Assembly (NCBI GenBank): GCA_046542315.1
Contig: JBKHBO010000007.1
Coordinates: forward strand, 1-48,261
Origin: PWPR01 sp046542315
GTDB taxonomy: Bacteria; Bacillota; UBA994; PWPR01
Direction of reading: 5' to 3'
Length of the DNA stretch: 48,261 nucleotides
Below, in pieces: positions 40,952-48,261 of this stretch. The notes beneath the pieces were generated by a model. It searched no databases and was not told the DNA's origin. It was given only the letters and a program-made list of their open reading frames with translations. Within the stretch, counting starts at the first letter, position 1; every line of letters begins with the position of its first letter. The position numbers were made by a program, and so were the translations under genes.

Positions 40952-43318
40952 TTACTCAGGATTTTCTTCTGTTTCTTCTTCAGTAACTTCCTCTACTTCT
41001 ACTTCGACTTCTTCTTCTTCTTCGTTTTTCTTTTTGGCTTTGTTTAATAAGTCTCCAAACATATCACCTAAAGTAACGCTTGCATTTTCAGAATGTCCAG
41101 TAGTAGGTTTTCTTCTATTAGATGATCTTCCTTCTTTACGAGGAGGTCTCTCTGTAGTTTCTTTGAGACTTAAGCTAATTCTCTTTTCGTCTTTATTAAC
41201 GCTTAAGATTTTAACTTTAATGACATCTCCAGGGGTTACTACATCTTCAGTTTTTTCAACATGGTTCCAAGCTAGTTGAGATATATGTACTAAACCTTCA
41301 ACTCCAGGCTCCAGTTCAACGAAAGCACCAAATGAAACAGTACGAACTACTTTACCTTGAACAATTTCTCCGGCTTCATAGTTCTTATCTACCTTTGTCC
41401 ATGGATCATCAGTAACTTGGCGAATACTTAGAGATACTCTTTCTTTCTCTCTATCAACGCTCAATACTTTAACAGTTACTTCATCACCCTCATTTAGAAC
41501 TTCTGAAGGATGTTCAACTCTTCCCCATGAAAGTTCAGAAATATGTACTAAACCATCAACTGCTCCTACATCAACAAAAGCACCAAAGTTTGTTATTCTT
41601 TGAACAATACCTTTAATAACTTGGCCTTCTTCTAATGTGTTCCAAGTTTCTTCTTGTTGCTTTTTATAGATTTCTTCTAAATAAGCTTGTCTAGATAGAA
41701 CAACTCTTCTTTTTTGTCTATCGATTTCAATTACTTTAGCAGTAATATCTTCACCAGTAAAAACTGATAAATCAGGAACATAGTTTCGATCAACTAATGA
41801 AGCTGGTAAAAATGCTCTCATACCCATAACATCAACTAGTAGTCCACCTTTAACAGCTTCAACTACTCTACCTGTTACGTCTTCTTCATTTTCATATGAT
41901 TCTTTAACTTTGTTCCAAGCTGCAATAGATTCAGCTCTTCTTTTAGATAAAACAGGGTTACCGTTATCATCACTTACACGAAGAACGAATACTTCTATTT
42001 CATCTCCCTCTTCTACTAAGTCTGAAGGAGTTAATGTTCTGTCATTAGTAAGTTCACGAAGTGTAACAATTCCCTCAGATTTGAAACCAATATCCACTAA
42101 TACTTCATCATCATTTACGCGAACAACAGTACCATTAACAATACTGCCTTTTTTTAATGACGCAAAATCGTCATCTAACATATCTTCCATATTAGTTGGT
42201 TGTTCTTCATCTTCTTCTTCATCTTCTTCATCTTCTTCTGAGGTGTCTTCTTCAGTATCTTCTTGTGAAGTAGATTCTTCTTCAACTTCTTCCACTGTTT
42301 CAGCTTCTTCTTCAGTAGCTTCTTCAGTTTCTTCTACTTCTTCTTGCTCTTCTTCGTTAACTACTTCTTCCTTAACTTCTTCTACTACTTCTTCTACTTT
42401 TTCTTTTACATCTTCTAGTACTTCTTCAGCTTCTTCTTTCATTTCCTCTACGTTTACATTGTCTTTTTCTAAATTCTTTTCCATCTGCACAATGACCTCC
42501 TTGATCACCCAGTCCGGGGTAGAGGCTCCTGCTGTTACACCTATCTTAAGATCATTCTCAGTAAACCAACTGTAATCTAAATCAGACGCATTTTCAACAT
42601 GATAAGCACGTACTCCGGTCTGGCTACACAACTCGTGTAATCTTCTGGTATTGGAACTATTATATCCGCCCACAATTAGCATTATATCAACTTGACGCGC
42701 TAAGTCAATACTTGCGCGTTGTCTAATTGTTGTAGCAGGACAAATTGTCTGAAAAATCTTCAAATTATCGTATTTTTCAACAATCCTACCGTTTATTATA
42801 TTCCATTTTTCGGTATTGGCGGTTGTTTGACAAACAACATATGTTTCTTTTCTTTCATCTATAGCATCTATTAATTCTTCTTCATTTTCTACAATTTGAA
42901 CATTATTTCCTCCCCTACTTGCAATTCCTTTTACTTCGGGATGTTTTTTTTCACCGAAAATTATTAGAGGTATACCTTTATCTTTTGCTTCCTCTGCAAT
43001 TTTATGAATTTTCTTTACATGAGGACAAGTAGCATCAATTAAAGTACACTCGTTTTCTGTAAAATAATTTTCCTGTTCTATTGTAGTTCCATGAGCCTTA
43101 ATTAATACTTTTGTTCCTTTTTCTATTGATTGACCATCCCATATGGTGAGACCTTTATCTATAAGATGACTTATAACATCTTTATTATGTACAAGTTCAC
43201 CATCAACTACTATTGTACCACATTTTAGAGAGTTTTGAGCAATTTTTACTGCTCTTTTTACTCCAGAGCAAAAACCAGCATATTTTGCCACTTTAATTTC
43301 TATTTTTTTCAACTTCAA
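40952..43318 (-). CDS. ispH: Fusion of IspH (HMBPP reductase) and ribosomal protein S1
   Basis: The 788 residues join two enzymes. Residues 1-285 are IspH, the last step of the MEP isoprenoid pathway, with iron-sulphur ligands C17, C98 and C193. Residues about 285-375 form an extremely acidic linker (mostly Glu/Asp). Four S1 RNA-binding domains follow at about 390-460, 478-545, 565-635 and 650-720, then a basic patch and an acidic tail. The fusion is known in Clostridia. TTG 43318 has AAAGG five bases upstream and overlaps plsC by 26 bases. Confidence 0.95.
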   Translation of the reverse strand: MKLKKIEIKVAKYAGFCSGVKRAVKIAQNSLKCGTIVVDGELVHNKDVISHLIDKGLTIWDGQSIEKGTKVLIKAHGTTIEQENYFTENECTLIDATCPHVKKIHKIAEEAKDKGIPLIIFGEKKHPEVKGIASRGGNNVQIVENEEELIDAIDERKETYVVCQTTANTEKWNIINGRIVEKYDNLKIFQTICPATTIRQRASIDLARQVDIMLIVGGYNSSNTRRLHELCSQTGVRAYHVENASDLDYSWFTENDLKIGVTAGASTPDWVIKEVIVQMEKNLEKDNVNVEEMKEEAEEVLEDVKEKVEEVVEEVKEEVVNEEEQEEVEETEEATEEEAETVEEVEEESTSQEDTEEDTSEEDEEDEEEDEEQPTNMEDMLDDDFASLKKGSIVNGTVVRVNDDEVLVDIGFKSEGIVTLRELTNDRTLTPSDLVEEGDEIEVFVLRVSDDNGNPVLSKRRAESIAAWNKVKESYENEEDVTGRVVEAVKGGLLVDVMGMRAFLPASLVDRNYVPDLSVFTGEDITAKVIEIDRQKRRVVLSRQAYLEEIYKKQQEETWNTLEEGQVIKGIVQRITNFGAFVDVGAVDGLVHISELSWGRVEHPSEVLNEGDEVTVKVLSVDREKERVSLSIRQVTDDPWTKVDKNYEAGEIVQGKVVRTVSFGAFVELEPGVEGLVHISQLAWNHVEKTEDVVTPGDVIKVKILSVNKDEKRISLSLKETTERPPRKEGRSSNRRKPTTGHSENASVTLGDMFGDLLNKAKKKNEEEEEVEVEVEEVTEEETEENPE

Positions 43319-43892
43319 TCAAACCTTTTTCTATTTCTTGCATTAAAATTTCTGTCAAAGAGTTTAATTCACTCTTCTTTATTCTTTTAGCTTTATCTAC
43401 TTCAATTAATTCTCCGAATTTTATTATTACTTTACTTCGGAACTTATTACTTTTATTGTAAATTACAATTGGCAAAATATCAGCGCCTGTCTTGTAAGCA
43501 AAGTATGAAGTGCCATTATGACCTTCACCAAGGCTCTCTTTATTACGTGTTCCTTCTGGAAAGATTCCTAGGCAGTTGTCATTTTCTAATACTTTAAGGG
43601 CAAAGCTAATAGCTTTTCTATCTGGAGAACCTCTATTAACGGGATACATTCCTATTGCTAGTAAAAGTTTGCGTATAGGCCACCATTTAAACAATTCTTC
43701 CTTGGCTAAGAAGCTAATTTGCCTTTTATAGGCAATTGCAAAAAAGAAAGGATCTATCCAGCTTGAATGATTTCCTGCTAAAATCATTCTTTTCTTTTCA
43801 ATCTTTTTAGGCCTATTAATTACTTTAATATTAAAGTAAATGTAAAAAAATGGTTTGATTATTGATATAAGAATTTTATATAACATATACAT
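43293..43892 (-). CDS. plsC: 1-acyl-sn-glycerol-3-phosphate acyltransferase
   Basis: PlsC adds the second acyl chain to make phosphatidic acid. The protein has the catalytic NHSSWID motif (His43 and Asp48 of the longest frame) and the substrate motif FPEGTRNKE near 113-121. A hydrophobic N-terminal anchor (about 7-25) is visible. The frame is open from GTG 43895, overlapping the cmk stop; ATG 43892 or 43886 is more likely. It stands in the conserved cmk-plsC-ispH order. Confidence 0.93.
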   Translation of the reverse strand: MYMLYKILISIIKPFFYIYFNIKVINRPKKIEKKRMILAGNHSSWIDPFFFAIAYKRQISFLAKEELFKWWPIRKLLLAIGMYPVNRGSPDRKAISFALKVLENDNCLGIFPEGTRNKESLGEGHNGTSYFAYKTGADILPIVIYNKSNKFRSKVIIKFGELIEVDKAKRIKKSELNSLTEILMQEIEKGLIEVEKNRN

Positions 43893-43894
43893 CA

Positions 43895-44554
43895 CTACTT
43901 TATTAAATTTTTTATTTTTTCTAATACTTTTTCTATGCTTAAATTTGTTGAGTCCAGTACTATAGCATCCTCTGCTTTTTTTAAAGGAGAGATTTCTCTA
44001 GAGCTATCAATTTTGTCTCTCTTAGCAAGGTCTAGTTTTATTGAGTCTGGATCAACTTCTAAACCTTGTTGTTCATATTGCTCTACTCTCCTTCTAACTC
44101 GCTCTTCCAGTGATGCAGTCAAAAATATTTTCAGCTCAGCATTAGGTAAGACCACTGTCCCTGTATCTCTTCCCTCCATAACCGTACCACCTAAGGGATT
44201 TTCTTTAGAGAGTTTTCTTTGAAGTTTTACTAGTTCTTCTCTTACCTGTCTATGAACAGAAACTTCAGAAACTAAATCATTAACAGCAATTGATCTTATA
44301 AAAGGGTTTAGATAGAGTCCATTAATATAATAATGAGCTTGATCTTTGACAAATTTTGTTTCCAAATTTTTTGCTAATTTTGATAATTTTTTTTCATCAT
44401 CAGAATCAATTTGATAAAGTATGGAAGCACATGTTACAGATCTATACATTGCTCCTGTATCTATGTAAAAATAGTTTAATTCCGATGCTAAAGACTTTGC
44501 TATAGTGCTTTTACCAGCTCCTGCTGGTCCATCAATTGTTATACAATAATTCAT
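43895..44554 (-). CDS. cmk: Cytidylate kinase
   Basis: The enzyme phosphorylates CMP and dCMP. The 219 residues have the P-loop GPAGAGKST at 9-17, FYIDTGAMYRSVT for nucleotide binding at 29-41, EGRDTGTVVLPNA near 128-140, and the LID-region RRRVEQY. The standard length is seen. It overlaps aroH by four bases. Confidence 0.96.
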   Translation of the reverse strand: MNYCITIDGPAGAGKSTIAKSLASELNYFYIDTGAMYRSVTCASILYQIDSDDEKKLSKLAKNLETKFVKDQAHYYINGLYLNPFIRSIAVNDLVSEVSVHRQVREELVKLQRKLSKENPLGGTVMEGRDTGTVVLPNAELKIFLTASLEERVRRRVEQYEQQGLEVDPDSIKLDLAKRDKIDSSREISPLKKAEDAIVLDSTNLSIEKVLEKIKNLIK

Positions 44555-44931
44555 AATTGGTTCTCCATTAAATCAGGTCGTAAAGTTTTTGCGTTTTCTA
44601 AATAGATATGTCTAACTTTTTCTTCTACTGGATGATAACAATGTAACATAACTCTTATGCATTTTTTTAGGGAGTTGGGAACTGGAATTTCTTGAGCACA
44701 CATTAATGCAGCTTCTCTTATTCCAATATCTCTTGCTGCTCTTGCTGGGTATATTGCATCAAGATCATTTGTTAAAGTGAATATAATGCTAATAATTCTT
44801 TCTATTTCTATATTGTTTTCTTTAAGGATTTTTTTAAGCAAGACTTCAGTTTTAGCTAATATCTCTTTTTCAGTATTTGTCTTAGTTGTTGTAGCACCTC
44901 TTATTGCTACAACTTTATTATTCTCTATCAA
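44551..44931 (-). CDS. aroH: Chorismate mutase, AroH type
   Basis: It converts chorismate to prephenate for phenylalanine and tyrosine. The 126 residues match the small trimeric Bacillus AroH fold. VAIRGATTTKTNT carries the active-site Arg, and the AARDIGIREAALMCAQEI stretch carries the conserved Arg/Cys region near 80-97. It overlaps cmk and rluB by four bases each. A position in the cmk-rluB run is frequent in Clostridia. Confidence 0.94.
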   Translation of the reverse strand: MIENNKVVAIRGATTTKTNTEKEILAKTEVLLKKILKENNIEIERIISIIFTLTNDLDAIYPARAARDIGIREAALMCAQEIPVPNSLKKCIRVMLHCYHPVEEKVRHIYLENAKTLRPDLMENQL

Positions 44932-45653
44932 TTATTTTCATCCTTTATGCTTTTTAAAAGTTTAATCTCTCTATTTGTTAATTTCCTATACTCACCACTT
45001 TTTAATTCACCTATTTCGATTGGACCAAATTTTATTCTATGTAGTGTTTTTACTTTATAATCGAAAAGATCTAACATTCTTCTTATTTGCCTATTGCGTC
45101 CTTCTCTTATTTCAATTAAGAGCTTTGAGAAGTTGCTATTTCTAATTAAAATCTTTATATTAGCAGGAGCAGTAATCCCATCTTCTAAGGATACTCCGTT
45201 AATTAATTTTTCTATCTCACAATCTTTTATGTAATCATTTATATCTATAATATAGCTCTTCCAAATTTCGTATGAAGGGTGAATTAAAATATTAGTTAGT
45301 TCTCCGTCATTAGTTAATAGTAAAAGGCCAGAAGAGTCATAATCGAGTCTTCCTACAGGGTAAATTCTTTGACTGACATCTATAAGGTCTAAGACTGTTG
45401 GTCTATTAAATTGATCATCAGTAGTTGTAATGTAGTTTGTTGGCTTATTAATTGCATAATAAACCCGTTTTTCCTTAGATTCAATTAAGACACCATCTAC
45501 TTCTACTAAATCATCTTGATCAATTTTAAATCCCATTTGAGTTATAGTTTGTCCATTAACCTTTACTCTGCCCTGCTTAATTAAATCTTCAGATTTACGC
45601 CTGGAGGCTACTCCAGCATGAGCCATAAATTTTTGCAATCTTTCTTTTGTCAA
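44928..45653 (-). CDS. rluB: 23S rRNA pseudouridine synthase RluB-type
   Basis: This enzyme forms pseudouridine in 23S rRNA. It has an N-terminal S4 RNA-binding domain (about 5-65, with RLQKFMAHAGVASRRKSEDLI) and the catalytic GRLDYDSSGLLLLTNDGE loop, whose Asp (D107 of the longer frame) is the nucleophile. RNRQIRRM is near the C-terminus. TTG 45653 is chosen because AAGGTGAT stands just upstream; the frame also runs to GTG 45662. Whether the target is U2605-like or an RluE site is not shown. Confidence 0.93.
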   Translation of the reverse strand: MTKERLQKFMAHAGVASRRKSEDLIKQGRVKVNGQTITQMGFKIDQDDLVEVDGVLIESKEKRVYYAINKPTNYITTTDDQFNRPTVLDLIDVSQRIYPVGRLDYDSSGLLLLTNDGELTNILIHPSYEIWKSYIIDINDYIKDCEIEKLINGVSLEDGITAPANIKILIRNSNFSKLLIEIREGRNRQIRRMLDLFDYKVKTLHRIKFGPIEIGELKSGEYRKLTNREIKLLKSIKDENN

Positions 45654-45669
45654 TAAAATCACCTTTTAC

Positions 45670-45698
45670 ATTATAATATAGAATTGAATTCTTGAAAA
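45670..45698 (-). promoter_or_regulatory. Possible promoter of the rluB-aroH-cmk run
   Basis: On the minus strand TATAAT (45670-45675) lies a short way upstream of rluB. TTTTCA (45693-45698), a partial -35, is 17 bases earlier. The 150-base gap before it holds only the ridA terminator, so a promoter here is expected. Confidence 0.45.
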
Positions 45699-45778
45699 CA
45701 TAAAGCATCCCAATAGCTGTCTTACTAAACACATTATAAATTATAGTCAAATGAACTTCCTTAAAATTAACAAAGAAA

Positions 45779-45804
45779 AGCTCTTCGCCTTTATACGAAG
45801 AGCT
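45779..45804 (-). terminator. Terminator after ridA
   Basis: On the minus strand AGCTCTTCG (45796-45804) and CGAAGAGCT (45779-45787) form a perfect 9-bp stem with an 8-base loop. It is followed by TTTCTTTG. Confidence 0.85.
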
Positions 45805-45813
45805 AATTTAAAC

Positions 45814-46269
45814 TTATTCTACTTCAACGATCATTTCTACTTCTACTGGTACATTCAGTGGTAGTCCACTATGACCAATAGCAGCTCTTGCATGTTTTCC
45901 TACTTCTCCAAATACTTCTACTAATAAATCACTTGCTCCGTTAACAACTTTTGGTTGGTCTCCACTCTCAGGAACACTGTTAACATACCCAACAACCTTA
46001 ACAATCTTTTTAACTTTATCTAAGTCTCCAACCATAGATTTAACTACAGATAAGCAGCTAACACAGCAAAGTTTCGCAGCTTCATAAGCATCTTCTATGG
46101 AAATATCTTCACCTAATCTACCTGTAATGATTTCTCCGTCTTTTTTTGGAATTTGACCTGAAACAAAAATTAGGTTTCCTGTTCTAACTGCTGGTACGTA
46201 AGAAGCAACTGGCTTAGCTGGTTCAGTTAACTCAATACCCATTTCGTTTAGTTTCTTTTCATAATTCAT
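45814..46269 (-). CDS. RidA/YjgF family protein
   Basis: RidA enzymes hydrolyse reactive enamines or imines formed by PLP enzymes. The 151 residues form the chorismate-mutase-like fold, with GNLIFVSGQIP near 31-41 and HARAAIGHSGLPLNVPVEVEMIVEV at the end, containing the conserved Arg. It is longer than the common 125-130 residues because of an N-terminal extension, so it belongs to a RidA-like subgroup whose substrate is not established. It stands alone between scpB and rluB with its own terminator. Confidence 0.88.
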   Translation of the reverse strand: MNYEKKLNEMGIELTEPAKPVASYVPAVRTGNLIFVSGQIPKKDGEIITGRLGEDISIEDAYEAAKLCCVSCLSVVKSMVGDLDKVKKIVKVVGYVNSVPESGDQPKVVNGASDLLVEVFGEVGKHARAAIGHSGLPLNVPVEVEMIVEVE

Positions 46270-46306
46270 TGACTAAATCACTCCTTTAATTATTTTTACA
46301 CTACTA

Positions 46307-46813
46307 TTATAACTTAATATCTTCTGGTTTAGGTAATTCTTCAATTGAATCTAAACCAAAAAACTCTAAAAATTCTTTTGAAGTACCATATATTATTGGC
46401 CTTCCAATTGTATCTAGCCTTCCAACAACCTCGATTAATCCTTTAGATAGCAACGAGTTTACTACACTGTCACTACTAACCCCTCTTAACTCATTAATCT
46501 CCACTCTTGTAATTGGCTGTTTGAAAGCAATTATAGATAAAACCTCTAAAGATGCTCTTGAAAGAGTATTAGATCTAGCTGGCTTCATTTTTTTTAGATA
46601 TTCATTGAATTGCTGTTTAATTACTAAGATGTAACCATCATTAGTGGCTCTAATTTCGAGAGCTCCAGTCCGTTGATATCTATCAATTAAGTTTGACAAA
46701 CCTTCTTTTATTTCTTCTTTGCTTACCTCTACTATATTCATTAACTCATCTAAAGTGATTGCTTCATCAGAAGCAAATATTATTGCTTCTATAACAGAAG
46801 ATATATTACTCAA
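46307..46813 (-). CDS. scpB: Segregation and condensation protein ScpB
   Basis: ScpB is the winged-helix partner in the Smc-ScpA-ScpB condensin that organises chromosomes for segregation. The 168 residues have two winged-helix domains, with SRASLEVLSIIAFKQPITRVEINELRG and the SSDSVVNSLLSKGLIEVVGR/GRPIIYGT signature. It overlaps scpA by eight bases, the usual coupling. Confidence 0.95.
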   Translation of the reverse strand: MSNISSVIEAIIFASDEAITLDELMNIVEVSKEEIKEGLSNLIDRYQRTGALEIRATNDGYILVIKQQFNEYLKKMKPARSNTLSRASLEVLSIIAFKQPITRVEINELRGVSSDSVVNSLLSKGLIEVVGRLDTIGRPIIYGTSKEFLEFFGLDSIEELPKPEDIKL

Positions 46814-47528
46814 TTTGATCCCTTCCCTTAAAGTTTTTTCCAGGAATAATCATGAAATCATTACTCTCTAGCTTAAAAAAGCTAAGTGTACCAGTTCTAA
46901 TACATTCTAAAAGTGCTAAAAAAGTCACAATAGCGCTATAGTTATTCGGCATCATACTAAAAACATGAGATAATTTCATATTCTTTTTTGAAACATTAAC
47001 TTTTAGCCAGTCAATTTGGTCATTAATACTAATTTCATGATGATCTATTTTTAATTCAGATACTTCTTCCTCTTTATTTAGAAGGTATTTAAATGCAACT
47101 GATAACTTCAATAAATTTATATCTTGTAAATATTCCTCTGTTGAAGTCAGTTCTAAGTTTTCTAAATACTCTTTCTCACCTTTAGTAAAATATCCACTTG
47201 AATTTATTTGCCATTCATCTAAAATGTCTGCAAGTACTGAATAATACTGTTTACTAAACAACCTCTCTAGCAAAACAGTCTCTTGTTCATCATCTTCATC
47301 AATTTCGTTTGGGAATAAAGACTTTCGCTTTATCCTAAGAAGTATTGTTACAATTTCTAAAAACTTTGTAGTTTCTAATACATCTAACTCTGCACTTTGA
47401 AAATATTCTATGAATTCATCTGTAACTTTTGCTAAAGAGATTTTTGTTATATCCAGTCTTTTCTTTCTTATTAAATCTAGTAGAATCTCTAGAGGACCTT
47501 GATATTCAAAAGTATTTACTTTAAACAT
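46806..47528 (-). CDS. scpA: Segregation and condensation protein ScpA
   Basis: ScpA is the kleisin that bridges the Smc heads. The 240 residues open with the conserved FEYQGPLEILLDLIRKKRLDITKISLAKVTDE and end with a winged helix (ATFLALLECIRTGTLSFF-like segment VTFLALLECIRTGTLSF). The middle is acidic. It follows the M50 protease by six bases, an order seen in many Firmicutes. Confidence 0.95.
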   Translation of the reverse strand: MFKVNTFEYQGPLEILLDLIRKKRLDITKISLAKVTDEFIEYFQSAELDVLETTKFLEIVTILLRIKRKSLFPNEIDEDDEQETVLLERLFSKQYYSVLADILDEWQINSSGYFTKGEKEYLENLELTSTEEYLQDINLLKLSVAFKYLLNKEEEVSELKIDHHEISINDQIDWLKVNVSKKNMKLSHVFSMMPNNYSAIVTFLALLECIRTGTLSFFKLESNDFMIIPGKNFKGRDQIE

Positions 47529-47534
47529 ATTTCT

Positions 47535-48155
47535 CTACCAAATAATTCTCATAGCAATTGATAAAATGGCATTGACACCTGGAGTTAAAATCTTCTGTGC
47601 TACTCCAGTTGCTAAAAATAAAATAAAAATTAGCATAGAATATTGTTGCATTTTATAAAAAAGTTGATATTTGTTATCTAAAGGTAAAATCTCTAGCAAT
47701 ATTTTTGATCCATCTAATGGAGGTATAGGTAATAAATTAAAGACACATAAAACTGCGTTAATATTCATTATATATGCGCCTAGTTTCCATAACCAGTTAG
47801 GGGTCATATTTATTGTAAATCTAAAAATTATAGCTGTAATTATTATAACCAAGATATTTGATAATGGTCCTGCAAGAGATACTAGAATTCTATCCCTCTT
47901 TCCATTTTTATAGTAATTAGGATTTATCTGTACTGGCCTACCCCAGCCAAATCCAAATAAAACTAAAGCAACTAAACCAAATGGATCTATATGTGACAGG
48001 GGATTTAATGTCAATCTATCTTGAAATTTCGGTGTTGGATCACCTAACTTAACTGACATAAATGCATGAGAAAATTCATGAACCGTTATCCCTATAATTA
48101 TAGCAGGAATTAAAAATATTAAATCTGGACTTGTTAATCTATTAATTATATTCAA
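47535..48155 (-). CDS. Site-2 protease family (M50) membrane metalloprotease
   Basis: The 206-residue membrane protein has the zinc motif HEFSH (His26, Glu27, His30) in its first segments and the third ligand in NLLPIPPLDGSKIL near 142-155. It lacks a PDZ domain, as in the short YwhC-type group. The substrate is unknown. TTG 48155 is fixed by GAGGTGA upstream. A promoter is visible at 48190-48218, so this gene probably begins the scpA-scpB transcript. Confidence 0.9.
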   Translation of the reverse strand: MNIINRLTSPDLIFLIPAIIIGITVHEFSHAFMSVKLGDPTPKFQDRLTLNPLSHIDPFGLVALVLFGFGWGRPVQINPNYYKNGKRDRILVSLAGPLSNILVIIITAIIFRFTINMTPNWLWKLGAYIMNINAVLCVFNLLPIPPLDGSKILLEILPLDNKYQLFYKMQQYSMLIFILFLATGVAQKILTPGVNAILSIAMRIIW

Positions 48156-48189
48156 ATCTTCACCTCAGTATCTTTAAATTCTAAAAACC

Positions 48190-48218
48190 ATTATATACTG
48201 TATAGTAGATAACTGCAA
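48190..48218 (-). promoter_or_regulatory. Promoter ahead of the M50 protease-scpAB genes
   Basis: On the minus strand TATAAT (48190-48195) is preceded after 17 bases by TTGCAG (48213-48218). The -10 is perfect and the -35 weak. The remaining bases to the window end show no gene. Confidence 0.55.
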
Positions 48219-48261
48219 ACTCAGACACTGTATATTGTGATAAAAACATATTTTAGTAGTA

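Noticed and set aside
42190..42470. Simple-sequence repeat or possible CRISPR-like periodicity
   Set aside because: The repeats are irregular GAA/TTC triplets encoding the acidic linker, without spacers of equal length.
41910..42575. 221-residue plus-strand reading frame very rich in serine
   Set aside because: It is the reverse of the Glu/Asp-coding GAA/GAG repeats in the IspH-S1 linker; no start signal, and no relation to Ser-rich adhesins.

Overview
AT-rich, almost entirely minus-strand chromosomal DNA, most likely from an anaerobic, low-GC Gram-positive bacterium (Clostridia or a nearby class such as Natranaerobiia or Halanaerobiia). The evidence is LexA and PhoPR-type regulators, UUG/GUG starts behind strong GGAGG ribosome sites, an IspH-ribosomal protein S1 fusion, ferredoxin-linked 2-oxoacid oxidoreductase, a Na+-pumping decarboxylase, and the gene order scpA-scpB ... 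cmk-plsC-ispH/S1 ... der-gpsA. Genus cannot be fixed from the sequence alone.

Region 1 (1-2222), mobile DNA: the start of an IS150-like IS3-family element whose orfA is split by a complete 1856-nt group II intron (55-1910). The intron boundaries can be read to the base because joining the exons restores the orfA end and its frameshift site. The intron encodes a reverse transcriptase/maturase. Region 2 (2242-7006): phoU, the PhoR/PhoB-type pair, a 2-hydroxyacid dehydrogenase and trmL. lexA (7057-7668) runs on the plus strand behind a consensus promoter and a palindrome. Region 3 (7670-16932): ynbB-like PLP enzyme, hfq, miaA, mutL, mutS, miaB and a P1-type peptidase. A plus-strand yitT-like gene follows.

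Region 4 (17848-30579) is the metabolic centrepiece. In transcription order it reads gntR-type regulator, 2-oxoacid:ferredoxin oxidoreductase korDABC, glutamate dehydrogenase, then split methylmalonyl-CoA mutase, meaB, epimerase, Na+-translocating methylmalonyl-CoA decarboxylase (mmdA-D-C-B) and pduL. The genes follow reaction order: glutamate to 2-oxoglutarate to succinyl-CoA to methylmalonyl-CoA to propionyl-CoA (exporting Na+) to propionyl phosphate. This looks like a near-complete glutamate-to-propionate fermentation locus, lacking only the final kinase. A 16-bp palindrome at the regulator's promoter is the probable operator.

Region 5 (30581-48218) is a long housekeeping run: pgsA, rimO, a RodZ-like gene, ftsK/spoIIIE, uppP, aspartate kinase, gpsA, der, a PDZ-radical SAM DUF512 protein, ispH-S1, plsC, cmk, aroH, rluB, ridA, scpB, scpA and an M50 protease. 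No tRNA, rRNA, CRISPR array or riboswitch was recognised. The only stretch above 300 bases without a gene (1380-1886) is intron RNA.
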